Below the pieces are notes generated by a model. That model had not been told where the DNA came from and ran no database searches. It worked only from the letters and a program-made list of their open reading frames with translations. DNA of 64,000 nt from Lachnospiraceae bacterium OM04-12BH. GTDB taxonomy: Bacteria; Bacillota; Clostridia; Lachnospirales; Lachnospiraceae. Shown in pieces: positions 17,444 through 25,064 of the stretch. Location: contig QULQ01000002.1 in assembly GCA_003490145.1 (NCBI GenBank), positions 127,016 to 191,015 on the forward strand. Direction: 5' to 3'. Every line of letters starts with the position of its first letter. Within the stretch, counting starts at the first letter, position 1. A program made the position numbers and the translations under genes.

Positions 17444-18569
17444 CAGAAGCAGGATTCTTTCTGTAAAGTATGGGGACAGAAAGGTGGGAACATTGGCGTT
17501 GACACCAGATCATAAGGCAGCCTTTGCTTATGATGAAGCTTGGATCGAAAATGGCTTTTCCATCAGTCCTTTTTCCCTTCCTTTAAAAAAGCAGGTATTT
17601 ATACCGGCCAAGGATCATTTTGATGGACTATTTGGTGTATTTGCGGACAGTCTTCCAGATGCATGGGGACAGCTGCTTTTAAACCGCATGCTGAGAAAAT
17701 ATGGAAAAGATCCGGGTAAAATGTCTGCACTTGATCGTCTTGCTATCGTGGGAAGTTCGGGGATGGGGGCGCTTACCTTTGAGCCGGAAAAGTACTTTCC
17801 TGCTGAAGCAGGCAGGGATAAACTGGACGATCTGGCACTGGAATGCCGTAAAATTTTAAATACAGAATATTCGGATAAACTGGACGAGCTGTACCATCTT
17901 GGAGGAACCAGCGGCGGAGCAAGACCAAAGATTCTGACAGAAATAGATGGGGAATCGTGGATCATTAAATTTCCATCCTATACAGATGGTCGGGATGCTG
18001 GGAAAATGGAATATGATTATGCCTGCTGCGCAAAAGAGTGTGAAATTGATATGAGTGAATACAGGCTGTTTCCATCAGATATCTGCAAAGGATATTTTGG
18101 AACAAAACGGTTTGACAGGAGTAGAAAGGAAACTGGTGCGAAAAAGATTCATATGCTGACGGCAGCAGCTCTTCTGGAGCTTGATTTCAAAGAACCAAGC
18201 CTTGATTATCACAGTCTGATGAAACTGACAAAAATACTGACCAGAGATCGGAAAGAGGATGTGGAGAATCTTTACCGCCGGATGTGTTTTAATGTGTTTG
18301 CCCATAACAGGGATGATCATTCCAAAAACTTTGCCTATCTCTATCAGGAGTCTGCCAGGTCGTGGAGGCTTTCACCGGCATATGATCTGACCTTCAGCAA
18401 CACATATTATGGGGAACATACAACAACTGTCGATGGAAATGGAAAAGATCCGGGACTTTCAGAACTGATCGCTGTAGGAACCGGCGCGGGGATGAGCCGC
18501 CAGACCTGCAGGAGAATAGCAGAAGAAATCAGAGAGTGTGTTTATGAAAAACTGGGGGAATACCTGTAA
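17433..18569 (+). CDS. hipA: HipA-family serine/threonine kinase toxin
   Basis: 378-residue HipA-like kinase, somewhat shorter than the 440 residues of E. coli HipA. Residues 5-105 form the HipA N-terminal domain. A Gly-rich loop with a possible autophosphorylation serine lies at G157-G-T-S160-G-G. The catalytic motif R293-D294-D-H296-S-K298-N299 and the metal-binding Asp D318 (in SPAYDLTF) are intact and spaced as in E. coli HipA. Active HipA kinases phosphorylate translation components such as GltX, causing growth arrest; the target here is not known. The partner antitoxin lies immediately upstream. A hairpin overlaps the stop codon. Confidence 0.88.
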   Translation: MKDDRSRILSVKYGDRKVGTLALTPDHKAAFAYDEAWIENGFSISPFSLPLKKQVFIPAKDHFDGLFGVFADSLPDAWGQLLLNRMLRKYGKDPGKMSALDRLAIVGSSGMGALTFEPEKYFPAEAGRDKLDDLALECRKILNTEYSDKLDELYHLGGTSGGARPKILTEIDGESWIIKFPSYTDGRDAGKMEYDYACCAKECEIDMSEYRLFPSDICKGYFGTKRFDRSRKETGAKKIHMLTAAALLELDFKEPSLDYHSLMKLTKILTRDRKEDVENLYRRMCFNVFAHNRDDHSKNFAYLYQESARSWRLSPAYDLTFSNTYYGEHTTTVDGNGKDPGLSELIAVGTGAGMSRQTCRRIAEEIRECVYEKLGEYL

Positions 18570-18583
18570 AGGTATTCCCCCAG
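18552..18583 (+). terminator. Perfect hairpin spanning the hipA stop codon
   Basis: CTGGGGGAATACC (18552-18564) pairs perfectly with GGTATTCCCCCAG (18571-18583) around a six-base loop that contains the TAA stop of hipA. The 13-bp stem encodes the last four residues. No T tract follows, so it may act in mRNA stability or in blocking read-through into the convergent GGDEF gene. Confidence 0.7.
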
Positions 18584-18609
18584 TGGCTTGTGCACCTGGC
18601 AGTACACGA

Positions 18610-20388
18610 TCAATTATTATAATGTGTATCCAAAAGTGCACAGTCCATGATCAGTACATAAAATATAGTTCCAAAGTAAGTATTCTCAACAATGCGCCCA
18701 TGATCCAGAACCGGATGGCAGGAGCCGTCCTTTTTGACAAAATGGAACTGGACATAATCATTGGTTCCGTTTGCTTTAGAATGGATCTGATCCCAAATGC
18801 TTTTTTCCACTAAAGCCTGTTCATCCGGACGGATCAGACCTCGGAAGCTGTGACCGGAATAGGTGAGGAATTCATCCATATCCTTACAGCCGGCGTAACG
18901 GATCAGCTCCTGGTTGGCATACAGAATGTGGTCATCCTGAGGGCCTGCCTTGTAGATCAGAAATGCACCGGGAAGGTTTTGGGAAATATCCCTGAGTGCA
19001 AAGCCGAGACGGTGGCGTTTCTGCGAATGAAACCCCTGCCGGTAGGGCAGACAGCTGTGCTTGCCGCGAAGCTTTACCTCGTAAAGAGCCATATCTGCAT
19101 TTTTGAGGAGTACAGAAGGATCTGTGCTGTCCTTTGGATATCCGGCATATCCAAGGGAAATGTGGAAAGGGTGGTCGATGCCGTTATATTTGAAGGATCT
19201 TGGTATGAATGTAAAGGCTTCTATGCGGCTGGCAGAATCCTGACAGGTGGTGCCGGTAAGGATAACAGAAAATTCATCGCCGCCACTTCGGCTTAGGATG
19301 GCATTTTCAGGAAAAGCTCTCTGCAGGCTTCCTGCAAGCTCCTGCAAGGCAAGGTCACCGGCTGCGTGTCCATAAATATCATTGATAAATTTGAAGTCAT
19401 CAATATCCAGCTGTATCCCGACACAAGGAGTTTCAGGATGTGCTTTCATAAAACGTGTCCATGCTTCGTCAAAGCCATGACGGTTCAGAAGCCCTGTAAG
19501 TGGATCGGTGACGGAAAGAGTTTTCAGTGTTTCATGACGTTCTCTCAGGATCAGAATGGCATATATGAGACTTGAAAGAAGCAGATTGATAAAAAAACCA
19601 CATATAAAAAGGATGGGGACTTGACTGTCGCTGTTCCAGCCGTCAGAGGGCATTACCTCCAGCTTATAGGAGCAGCAGCCAACCTTAAAGCAGTAGACGG
19701 CAGGATCTGTCAGTACAGCACCGGAAGAATAAACTTCCGTATACTCCGGTGTCAGGGGTGAAACTGTTTTGGACAGACGGTATTCATAACCGAAATCTGT
19801 CAGTGCCTGGGCGGAATCGGCAAAAATATCAGGGACACGGATAATGGCTATTGTAAAACCCCAGAAATATTTTTCACCGTTGCTGTCCTTCAGATAAACC
19901 GGATTCTTGACTGCGATACCGGTACCACCCTGCAGCAGGGGAAAGGGTCCCTGCATGATCGTAAGGTCATTGTCTCTCCCATATCGGGAAATCGCCCTTG
20001 TTTTTTCGTCATTGATCAGGTCGATCGGACCGGCCTCGTTGCCTGCTTCCGGATAGATATCGGTTACAACACCGTTTGGGGCAAGCTGGATGCTCTGTAA
20101 AGAACTGGTCATAAAACTTGCAGCTACCTGATGAAAGTTACGGACATGGCCGTCTCCGCTGATCAGGATCCCCTGCAGGGAATCTGTGACAGCAATTCCC
20201 TGAGCCAGCTCACTGGTCATACGCTCTGCATAGGTCGCGGCATTCAATTCTGCCAGGGTACGGACACGAGCCTGATTGTTAACAACTTCGTTATAGAGCA
20301 TGCAGGAAAGTATAATGCTGAAGATGAGAAAAACAAGAAGGGGCAATAACCAGTTCTGTGTTCTTATTTTTTTATCTGAAGGTGTCAT
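18610..20388 (-). CDS. Membrane diguanylate cyclase with extracellular sensor, GGDEF and C-terminal PAS-like domain
   Basis: 592-residue protein. I start at the minus-strand ATG at 20388, preceded by AGGAG, not at 20499. A membrane helix (about 13-35), an extracellular CHASE-like sensor (about 40-255) and a second helix (about 260-285) lead to a GGDEF domain around 300-455. The active-site sequence G369-G-D-E-F is intact, so it should make cyclic di-GMP. The RxxD inhibitory site normally just upstream is not evident, suggesting weak product feedback. The last 110 residues resemble a PAS domain (ILYANQELIRYAGCKDMDEF), an unusual position after GGDEF. It is monocistronic, and its signal is unknown. 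Confidence 0.85.
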   Translation of the reverse strand: MTPSDKKIRTQNWLLPLLVFLIFSIILSCMLYNEVVNNQARVRTLAELNAATYAERMTSELAQGIAVTDSLQGILISGDGHVRNFHQVAASFMTSSLQSIQLAPNGVVTDIYPEAGNEAGPIDLINDEKTRAISRYGRDNDLTIMQGPFPLLQGGTGIAVKNPVYLKDSNGEKYFWGFTIAIIRVPDIFADSAQALTDFGYEYRLSKTVSPLTPEYTEVYSSGAVLTDPAVYCFKVGCCSYKLEVMPSDGWNSDSQVPILFICGFFINLLLSSLIYAILILRERHETLKTLSVTDPLTGLLNRHGFDEAWTRFMKAHPETPCVGIQLDIDDFKFINDIYGHAAGDLALQELAGSLQRAFPENAILSRSGGDEFSVILTGTTCQDSASRIEAFTFIPRSFKYNGIDHPFHISLGYAGYPKDSTDPSVLLKNADMALYEVKLRGKHSCLPYRQGFHSQKRHRLGFALRDISQNLPGAFLIYKAGPQDDHILYANQELIRYAGCKDMDEFLTYSGHSFRGLIRPDEQALVEKSIWDQIHSKANGTNDYVQFHFVKKDGSCHPVLDHGRIVENTYFGTIFYVLIMDCALLDTHYNN

Positions 20389-20507
20389 GAGGTATCTCCT
20401 GAAAATCATTTTTAGTAAAGTAAAATTACAATCATTGTAGCAGACTCTATAACGGGAGTAAAGATATGTAAGATATCGTGTGTAAAACAATTTTAACAAA
20501 AAATAAC

Positions 20508-20535
20508 TTGACTTCTATTCTGAACGACATATAAT
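20508..20535 (+). promoter_or_regulatory. Promoter of the MarR/TauE operon
   Basis: TTGACT (20508-20513) and a perfect TATAAT (20530-20535) are separated by 16 bp. Repressor-like repeats begin immediately after the -10 box. Confidence 0.75.
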
Positions 20536-20537
20536 TG

Positions 20538-20564
20538 TTCAAAGATGAATAATTCAAAAATGAA
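20538..20564 (+). promoter_or_regulatory. Tandem MarR-type operators
   Basis: TTCAAAGATGAA (20538-20549) and TTCAAAAATGAA (20553-20564) are two copies of TTCA-N4-TGAA, 15 bp apart, over the expected transcription start. Outer TTGTTCA and TGAACAA extend the symmetry to the whole element. They suit autorepression by the MarR protein encoded next. Confidence 0.65.
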
Positions 20565-20608
20565 CAAAATTCGTCATAGGAAAAGACGGTACAGAAAGAG
20601 AGAAGAGG

Positions 20609-21043
20609 ATGGATATCAGCATAGAATTTGTGAGAAAAATAGGAACGGCCTACAGCAGCGCCTGTAAGCCTCTTTGCCAGAGGTGGAGGATTCCTCAGAC
20701 GGCATTTGATATTCTCATGTTTCTGGTAAACAACCCACAGTACAAAACAGCCAGAGATATTGTGGAGATTCGGAAGATCAAGGCGAATCTGGTCTCCGTG
20801 AATGTGGACAGGCTTGTGACGGAAGGATATCTGGAGAGAAAAGCTGTAGAGGGAGACCGGAGAAAGCTTCAGCTTGTCTGTACAAGTAAGGCAGAGCCAC
20901 TGACTGAAGAGGGAAGGAAGCTGCAGCAGGACTTCTTGGAGCGTTTATTTGTCAATACAAGGGAAGAAGATAAAAAAGGCTTCCTGGCTGTCATGCAGAT
21001 CATGGAGCAGAATCTTGATGATTTACTGAAGGGAGAGAAGTAA
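20609..21043 (+). CDS. MarR-family transcriptional regulator
   Basis: 144-residue winged-helix regulator. The DNA-binding core lies at about residues 35-95 (TAFDILMFLV, a recognition helix around KANLVSVNVDRLV, then the wing YLERKAVEGDRRKLQLV). Flanking helices supply the dimer interface. The start ATG 20609 follows AGAGAAGAGG. The TauE-like exporter gene begins one base after the stop, so they form one transcription unit, and the regulator likely controls itself and the exporter through the tandem dyads at 20538-20564. MarR proteins often respond to small anions, phenolics or oxidants; the ligand is unknown here. Confidence 0.88.
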   Translation: MDISIEFVRKIGTAYSSACKPLCQRWRIPQTAFDILMFLVNNPQYKTARDIVEIRKIKANLVSVNVDRLVTEGYLERKAVEGDRRKLQLVCTSKAEPLTEEGRKLQQDFLERLFVNTREEDKKGFLAVMQIMEQNLDDLLKGEK

Positions 21044-21044
21044 G

Positions 21045-21824
21045 ATGGAATTATTATTAACAGTCGTTGTTACCTTTTTTGCAGGAATGGGTGCCGGTCT
21101 TGGCACAGGCTTCGCAGGAATGAGTGCGGCAGCAGTGATCAGCCCGATGCTGATCACCTTTTTGCACATGGATCCTTATATGGCGGTGGGGATCGCATTG
21201 TCCTCTGATGTACTGGCAAGTGCTGTGTCGGCTTACACCTACGGTAAAAACAAAAATCTGGATATCAAAAATGGTCTGATCATGATGGTGAGCGTTCTCA
21301 TATTTACAGTAGTAGGAAGCTATATCTCCAGCCTGGTGCCTTCCACAACCATGGGAAATTTCTCTGTGTTTATGACATTTCTTCTTGGCATCAAATTCAT
21401 TGTGAAGCCCGTTATGACGACTAAGGAAGCCATGCAGGGAGTAGCTGCGGGAAAGAGGGCACTGCAGTCAGTCATCTGTGGAATTGCGATTGGCTTTATC
21501 TGTGGCTTTATAGGAGCTGGCGGCGGTATGATGATGCTTCTTATCCTTACAAGTGTTCTTGGCTATGAACTGAAGACCGCAGTAGGGACGAGCGTATTTA
21601 TTATGGCCTTTACCGCATTTACCGGTGCTGCTTCCCACTTTGCGATCGGCGGCATGCCTGATATCACTGTTTTTGTCCTATGTGTCATATTTACTCTGGT
21701 ATGGGCAAGGATCGCAGCAGTGATCGCTAATAAGGCAGCACCGAAGACACTGAACCGGATGACAGGTGTGATCCTTGTGATGCTTGGAATCGTAGTAATG
21801 CTGTTTTCCATGCTGACGAGATAG
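21045..21824 (+). CDS. TauE/SafE-family membrane exporter
   Basis: 259-residue polytopic membrane protein with about eight hydrophobic segments arranged as two related halves. The Gly-rich motifs GAGLGTGFAGMSAA near the N-terminus and FIGAGGGMMMLLIL in the middle are the family signature. TauE/SafE proteins are linked to export of sulfite, sulfoacetate or related organic anions. No sulfur metabolism gene is nearby, so the substrate is unresolved. It is co-transcribed with the MarR gene, which starts the unit and probably senses the exported compound. Confidence 0.85.
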   Translation: MELLLTVVVTFFAGMGAGLGTGFAGMSAAAVISPMLITFLHMDPYMAVGIALSSDVLASAVSAYTYGKNKNLDIKNGLIMMVSVLIFTVVGSYISSLVPSTTMGNFSVFMTFLLGIKFIVKPVMTTKEAMQGVAAGKRALQSVICGIAIGFICGFIGAGGGMMMLLILTSVLGYELKTAVGTSVFIMAFTAFTGAASHFAIGGMPDITVFVLCVIFTLVWARIAAVIANKAAPKTLNRMTGVILVMLGIVVMLFSMLTR

Positions 21825-21860
21825 AGCTTTGACAGGATTGGTTATTACAGGAATAAAAAT

Positions 21861-21889
21861 GTATAATTCCCTTCGATTTCCACATACTA
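21861..21889 (+). promoter_or_regulatory. Probable sigma-G promoter of spoVT
   Basis: GTATA (21861-21865) and CATACTA (21883-21889), 17 bp apart, match the Bacillus sigma-G pattern (GHATR and CATNHTA with 17-18 bp). They lie 53 bp ahead of the spoVT start. spoVT is a sigma-G gene in B. subtilis, so the assignment is coherent. Confidence 0.6.
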
Positions 21890-21941
21890 CCCATACAGTA
21901 CAAATATGGAAAGTGATTGGAAAACAGGAGGACATTTATAT

Positions 21942-22487
21942 ATGAAGGCTACAGGAATTGTCAGGCGTATCGATGATCTTGGCAGGATCGTTATCCCTAA
22001 GGAAATCAGAAGAACACTGCGGATCCGGGAAAGTGACCCGCTTGAGATATTTACCGACAGGGAAGGGGAGATCATCCTGAAGAAATATTCGCCCATCGGT
22101 GAAATGAATACCTTTGCAAGGCAGTATGCGGAAAGCCTGTGTCAGGTATCCGGACATGCAGCTGTTATTACGGACAGGGATCAGATCATAGCGGTATCTG
22201 GTGGGTTCAAAACGATTCTGGGCAAGGAGCTGAGCCGGGAGCTTGAGGATAAACTGGAGCACAGGGAAACGCTGGTGGCATCCAGAACTGAGAAAGGCTT
22301 TATCCCGCTGATCCAGGAGGATATGGAGGAATTCTGCTCAGAGGTGATCAGTCCCATTATCTGTGAGGGGGATGTGATCGGTGCTGTGATATTGATCACT
22401 GCCAATGAAAGAGTAAGGATGGGTGAAGTAGAAAGAAAACTGGTCCAGTCTGCTTCCGGCTTTCTTGGGAAGCAGATGGACCAGTAA
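21942..22487 (+). CDS. spoVT: Stage V sporulation protein T, AbrB/GAF regulator
   Basis: 181 residues, nearly identical in length to B. subtilis SpoVT (178). Residues 1-52 are the AbrB swapped-hairpin DNA-binding domain (MKATGIVRRIDDLGRIVIPK, then EIRRTLRIRESDPLEIF). Residues 60-181 match its GAF-like sensor domain. SpoVT adjusts forespore gene expression under sigma-G. I start at ATG 21942, with AGGAGG at 21926-21931, rather than at 21906. A sigma-G-like promoter lies directly upstream, and a long hairpin covers the 3' end of the coding region. Its presence argues for an endospore-forming Firmicute. Confidence 0.9.
   Translation: MKATGIVRRIDDLGRIVIPKEIRRTLRIRESDPLEIFTDREGEIILKKYSPIGEMNTFARQYAESLCQVSGHAAVITDRDQIIAVSGGFKTILGKELSRELEDKLEHRETLVASRTEKGFIPLIQEDMEEFCSEVISPIICEGDVIGAVILITANERVRMGEVERKLVQSASGFLGKQMDQ
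22439..22485 (+). terminator. Long hairpin within the 3' end of spoVT
   Basis: The arm at 22439-22457 (ACTGGTCCAGTCTGCTTCC) pairs with 22468-22485 (GGAAGCAGATGGACCAGT): 18 pairs with one bulged G and a 10-base loop. It encodes about the last 15 residues and ends on the first base of the stop codon. It is likely a terminator or stability element embedded in coding sequence. Confidence 0.65.
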
Positions 22488-22524
22488 AGCAATTCAGAAG
22501 CATTTTGAAGATCAGATGAATAAA

Positions 22525-23133
22525 TTACCGGGCTGATGTGTTGAACATGATCAGTGCTTTCCGTTCAAGGGGGTCACCCATTTCATAGAAGCTCTTTCCT
22601 GTGCCGTTCAAACGGGAAAGGGCTACCTTACGGTTGGCCTTCTTTGGCTGGTCAAAAATAAAAGTAATTCCTTCTGTATGGTATTCGGCATCAAATTCCG
22701 GATGTCCCGGCTCCTCATAGAAGGGGTCAAACAGAAGGAGACTGTCATCCTCGATACCGGTCAGGAGTACATAGTGAGGCAGCTCCAGATAAAGGCGGAG
22801 CGCCACGGCACCACCCTTTTTCAGAGCATCCATGATGATGCTTCCTTCTGTAAGGGTGACTTCAGGACCGGAAACAGTATGGCAGGAAATCGGAAAATTC
22901 TTCGTTTGGCCAAAGCGTGTCAGCCAGTCAGCCATAAATTCGATACAGGCAGGTGATGTGCCGTGTTTACAGGGCTCACCCTGGTCATTGTAGCTGTCCA
23001 TTCCATAGACCATGATCCCCTTGATCATATCCGGATAGATTTCTTCTCTTTCAAACAGATAGCGGATCCCGTTTGTAACGGAAACAGGTGCACAATCATA
23101 TTCAGATGACTGATAATTTAATAAGTTTTTCAT
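22525..23133 (-). CDS. C39-like papain-fold peptidase family protein
   Basis: 202-residue protein with no signal peptide or transporter domain. The N-terminus YQSSEYDC14APVSVTNGIRYL gives the Cys nucleophile of C39-like peptidases. LPHYVLLTGIEDDSLLLFDPF (near 120-140) supplies the His and Asp. This is the organisation of stand-alone C39-like domains rather than of bacteriocin-exporting ABC transporters. The substrate is unknown; a cytoplasmic role such as cleavage of a leader or an isopeptide bond is conceivable. It lies between spoVT and the peptide importer, transcribed leftward and divergent from the importer. Confidence 0.7.
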   Translation of the reverse strand: MKNLLNYQSSEYDCAPVSVTNGIRYLFEREEIYPDMIKGIMVYGMDSYNDQGEPCKHGTSPACIEFMADWLTRFGQTKNFPISCHTVSGPEVTLTEGSIIMDALKKGGAVALRLYLELPHYVLLTGIEDDSLLLFDPFYEEPGHPEFDAEYHTEGITFIFDQPKKANRKVALSRLNGTGKSFYEMGDPLERKALIMFNTSAR

Positions 23134-23214
23134 AAAAAATGCCTATGTACCTTTTCTAAGAAGTATAGTAAAATAAAAAACTGCAAACTACAGATTCTAT
23201 TTTAAGCACATCTA

Positions 23215-23243
23215 TTGACATTTGTAAAGTGCAAAAGTATAAT
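23215..23243 (+). promoter_or_regulatory. Consensus promoter of the peptide importer operon
   Basis: Perfect TTGACA (23215-23220) and perfect TATAAT (23238-23243) with a 17-bp spacer, the strongest vegetative promoter in the window. Confidence 0.9.
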
Positions 23244-23250
23244 AAAGCCA

Positions 23251-23282
23251 CTATCTATATAAGAATACTAGGAAATAGATAG
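23251..23282 (+). repeat. Inverted repeat at the importer transcription start
   Basis: CTATCTAT (23251-23258) and ATAGATAG (23275-23282) are separated by 16 bases and begin at the expected +1 of the consensus promoter. The element could be an operator that restrains it or a 5' leader stem; AGGAGG and ATG 23298 follow closely. Confidence 0.55.
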
Positions 23283-23297
23283 AGACAGGAGGAGAAT

Positions 23298-24980
23298 ATG
23301 AAAAAGTTTCATGTGAGATCAGGGAACAAAGTACTGGCACTGATGCTGACGGCAGCTATGGTATTAGGTATTGCAGGCTGCGGCAGTATAGAGACACCTG
23401 CCGGAGGTACAGATGCTGCGGCAGCAGAAGAGTCATCTGAAGCAGGAGCTGCAGGAGAAGCGGCTTCCGGAGAAAAGATCGTTAATATCGGAGTGACGGA
23501 CTCCCTGGGAAGCATCAATCCCTTTGTTATCGATCAGACCTTTATTAATAAGTATGCAGTGGAGCTGGAGTTCCTTCCGTTAGTTGACTTCGCAGAGGAT
23601 CTGAGCTTTGAGTATCTGCTGGCAGATTCGATCACCACAGAGGATAACAAAAACTTCATTGTCCATATCAATGAGGATGCTGTATGGTCAGACGGTACAC
23701 CGATCACCTCTGATGATGTGACCTATTCCTTCCTTCGCCTGGCAAGTCCGCTGGTAGCCAATGCAACTCTGGTTTATGGAGTGTTTGAAGGCGTAGATTC
23801 TGAGACAGGATTTGTGGAGGAAGGAGCTACAGAGGTTTCCGGTGTGACTGCTGTTGATGAAAAGACAGTACAGTTTACAACCAAGGAGCCTATGAGCATG
23901 ATCACCTTTATGAGCTCATATGCAGCATATTTCCATACAATGCCGAAGCATATCATTGAGAATATTGCTGAAGGCGAGCTGACTACAAGTGACTGGTTCA
24001 ATCATCCTGATGTTGTCAGCGGTCCTTACATGGTAACCGATTATGATACTAACCATTACATTTCTTACGCGGCCAATGAAAATTACTGGAAGGGTGCACC
24101 GAAGATCGGCAGGATGAACATCAAGATCCTTGATTCCAGTCAGGTATATTCCAGCCTGCAGTCTGGTGAAATTGATGTTACAAGTCACACAATGACTAAC
24201 ATTCCCCAGGAGGACAATGACAGTATTGAGGCACTTGAAAATGTAGATGTTGTCTATGGCTCTCCGGTAACCAACCAGTCTGTATTTATCCAGACAAAGA
24301 ATATCCCGGATGCCAGAGTACGTCAGGCTCTTGTATATGCGATCGACAGACAGAAGATCGTAGATGATCTGCTGAAGGGACATGGTGAAGTGATAGATGG
24401 ATTTGTATCTTCTGCAAGTCCTTACTTCGATGACAGTATTACACCGATCTCCTATGATCCTGAAAAGGCAAAGGAGCTTCTTGCTGAAGCAGGCTGGGAT
24501 GGATCACAGACACTGAGGTTCTTTGTAAACTCCGGTGATGGTACCTTCGTGAATGCAGCGCAGGTAATGGCAGCACAGTGGGCACAGGTCGGGATCAAGG
24601 TTGAGGTACAGACTGTTGACCTTGCGACTCTGATGAGCATGGCTGGCGGAACAGATTATGATCTGTTTGCAGTACAGTATACTTATTCACCAATTGATTT
24701 TTCTGTAGATATTGCATGGCTTCTTGGTGGTGATGAAAGCTGGACCGGTTACAGCAATTCCACGATCAATGATGCACTGGCAAAGGTTGGAACCACAGAT
24801 GATGCAGCAGGACTTACAGATCTGTATTCTGTAATTGATAAGCAGACACAGGAGGATGTACCGATGTTCTCTGCTTATGTGATCAGTGCACTGGGTGCAG
24901 TGAATAAGAGAGTAACCAATGTACATGCCAATGTATATGGACTGTTCAATAATATCCAGGAATGGGATATTGTTGAATAA
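23298..24980 (+). CDS. Peptide-type ABC transporter substrate-binding lipoprotein (DppA/OppA family)
   Basis: 560-residue family 5 solute-binding protein. The lipoprotein signal has a basic start, a hydrophobic run and lipobox IAGC with Cys28. The family 5 core is evident: LADSITTEDNKNFIVHINED, then DAVWSDGTPITSDDVTYSF, and the YDPEKAKELLAEAGWDG segment near residue 390. The protein would bind peptides or other small ligands outside the cell and feed the permease pair encoded downstream. It has the best promoter in the window and is followed by a hairpin, which fits its need for excess expression. The M20 amidohydrolase at the operon end suggests acylated amino acids or dipeptides as ligands. 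Confidence 0.9.
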   Translation: MKKFHVRSGNKVLALMLTAAMVLGIAGCGSIETPAGGTDAAAAEESSEAGAAGEAASGEKIVNIGVTDSLGSINPFVIDQTFINKYAVELEFLPLVDFAEDLSFEYLLADSITTEDNKNFIVHINEDAVWSDGTPITSDDVTYSFLRLASPLVANATLVYGVFEGVDSETGFVEEGATEVSGVTAVDEKTVQFTTKEPMSMITFMSSYAAYFHTMPKHIIENIAEGELTTSDWFNHPDVVSGPYMVTDYDTNHYISYAANENYWKGAPKIGRMNIKILDSSQVYSSLQSGEIDVTSHTMTNIPQEDNDSIEALENVDVVYGSPVTNQSVFIQTKNIPDARVRQALVYAIDRQKIVDDLLKGHGEVIDGFVSSASPYFDDSITPISYDPEKAKELLAEAGWDGSQTLRFFVNSGDGTFVNAAQVMAAQWAQVGIKVEVQTVDLATLMSMAGGTDYDLFAVQYTYSPIDFSVDIAWLLGGDESWTGYSNSTINDALAKVGTTDDAAGLTDLYSVIDKQTQEDVPMFSAYVISALGAVNKRVTNVHANVYGLFNNIQEWDIVE

Positions 24981-25005
24981 AATAGAAGGAAAGTCAGAAA
25001 TGCAG

Positions 25006-25037
25006 ATACCGCAGGCCGGGAGACCGGTCTGTGGTAT
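25006..25037 (+). terminator. Intergenic hairpin after the peptide-binding-protein gene
   Basis: ATACCGCAG (25006-25014) pairs with CTGTGGTAT (25029-25037), extended by GCCGG/CCGG to a GAGA tetraloop. No T tract follows. Like the hairpins at 1574 and 11612, it separates a binding-protein gene from the rest of its transporter operon. Confidence 0.65.
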
Positions 25038-25064
25038 TATCCATATAAAGAGAGAGGAAACATC

